Assembly (NCBI GenBank): GCA_036490215.1
Contig: DASXEH010000088.1
Coordinates: 1 to 64,000, forward strand
Origin: JASHSH01 sp036490215
GTDB lineage: Bacteria; Pseudomonadota; Alphaproteobacteria; Rhodospirillales; Magnetospirillaceae
Direction of reading: 5' to 3'
DNA length: 64,000 bases
Part shown: positions 63,544 to 64,000 of the stretch, piece after piece
Layout: every line of letters begins with the position of its first letter
Position numbering within the stretch: position 1 is the first letter of the stretch
Translations under genes and position numbers: made by a program
Notes under the pieces: model-generated
The model's input: the letters and a program-made list of their open reading frames with translations, nothing else
Told to the model about the DNA's origin: nothing
The model's database searches: none

Positions 63544-63989
63544 CGATTCCGTCCTTCGTTTTGTGGCCCGCAGCGAATGCCCCTGAGGGAAGACGCCGGC
63601 GAAGGAGCGGGAAAGAACTCAAATTTACGAACTGGGACCAAGCCATGCTAACACATCCACTACTAAGTGACCGTCGTCACAGCCCCTTTACCCCGGGCTC
63701 TTGAGCTTGGCGGTGCTTGATTCGGCACCAAACCTAGGTCGCATCTATGCGACGTATAGTGTGCCTAATAGCCCATACTGGGCCTGGACCCTCAATCAGG
63801 GAAAACCTGAGGCGCATACGGGAAAATTCCCCAAATTCGTCCGTGGTTTGCGACATAAAGGTAGCCGCCGGCGCGGGTTCCCAAAGTCCTGCACGGCAAT
63901 GGCTCCAAAGCTCTGTTTGGGATCCCAAAGACTGTGGCCGGGGCCGTGCTATCCTTGCCAAAACGACAGGGCATAAAACGAGGAAACGC
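63544..63989. other. 446-bp intergenic region with palindromes, no convincing gene
   Basis: Divergent promoter region between the PAS protein gene and the gene starting at the right edge. It contains GTGAC-N4-GTCAC at 63667-63680, the 9-mer CCTAGGTCG at 63733-63741 followed by a CGCAT/ATGCG hairpin, and the perfect palindrome TTTGGGATCCCAAA at 63916-63929. A 91-codon open frame across 63701-63976 has no family features or ribosome binding site and covers the palindromes, so it is not called. Confidence 0.6.
63916..63929 (+). promoter_or_regulatory. Candidate operator palindrome
   Basis: TTTGGGATCCCAAA is a perfect 14-bp palindrome about 60 bp before the start of the right-edge gene. A matching half site, TTCCCAAAG, lies at about 63878-63886. 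The position suits a dimeric repressor or activator; the protein is not known. Confidence 0.4.
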
Positions 63990-64000
63990 ATGGCCACCAG
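63990..64000 (+). CDS. Start of a gene that runs off the window (partial)
   Basis: ATGGCCACCAG at the end of the window is preceded by CGAGGAAACGC, a good ribosome binding site. Only three residues (Met-Ala-Thr) can be read, so no function can be given. The palindrome-rich region upstream is its likely promoter. Confidence 0.5.

Noticed and set aside
63701..63976. A 91-codon plus-strand open frame in the right-end intergenic region
   Set aside because: No ribosome binding site, odd composition, and it covers the palindromes and promoter region of the next gene.

Overview
The window is 64 kb of densely coded, high-GC DNA from a bacterial chromosome. The gene families point to an alphaproteobacterium, probably a metabolically versatile soil or plant-associated member of Rhodospirillales or Hyphomicrobiales. 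Clues are the divergent tsaD/hemC pair followed by hemD and an alphaproteobacterial HemY-like protein, the 90-residue IF-1, the soluble NAD-type formate dehydrogenase operon (fdsG-B-A, fdhD, fdsD), a DUF3572-like protein and the dispersed GTCATTGCGAG palindromes. I cannot name a genus. No rRNA, tRNA, phage, insertion sequence or CRISPR array was seen.

Layout. 0-14 kb: end of a probable MATE exporter, acs with an oxalate/formate antiporter, a housekeeping operon (tsaD, GlcG/HbpS-like, gpsA, yciI, EVE), the haem genes hemC-hemD-hemY, a LigB-type dioxygenase, a BON protein, an aldo/keto reductase, cspA, infA and a SIMPL protein. 14-18 kb: metallo-hydrolase, amidohydrolase, class II aldolase and an unrecognised 339-residue protein. 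18.5-25.6 kb: the formate dehydrogenase operon with its LysR regulator; a 21-bp dyad is shared by both promoters. 25.7-32.4 kb: a transglutaminase / circularly permuted ATP-grasp / alpha-E cassette. 32.6-40.8 kb: a TIM-barrel isomerase, glutathione-dependent formaldehyde dehydrogenase, an operon of serA, a D-serine-dehydratase-like enzyme and RidA, and a BisC-type molybdoenzyme coupled to a small membrane protein. 40.9-46 kb: acyl-CoA genes (enoyl-CoA hydratase, MaoC, acyl-CoA dehydrogenase), DUF3830 and an MFS carrier. 46.2-50.8 kb: an ATC-hydrolase-like protein and a complete yehZYXW/osmF-type ABC importer. 51-52.1 kb: an unassigned TIM-barrel-like protein.

52.3-63.5 kb is the most unusual part: a two-component locus in which no protein has an obvious membrane segment. 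It holds a NarL/LuxR-type response regulator, a DUF3572-like protein, a 2118-residue hybrid histidine kinase with about 25 HAMP domains in tandem plus GAF, kinase core and three receiver domains, a REC-kinase-REC protein, and a convergent PAS protein whose kinase domain has lost its ATP-binding motifs. The word CCTAGGTCG recurs in three intergenic regions of this locus.

Metabolic links: FrmA (formaldehyde oxidation), the Fds formate dehydrogenase and the oxalate/formate antiporter suggest one-carbon and C2 acid use, with Acs activating acetate. SerA, the D-serine-type dehydratase and RidA form a serine-centred operon in which RidA would remove the reactive enamine made by the dehydratase.
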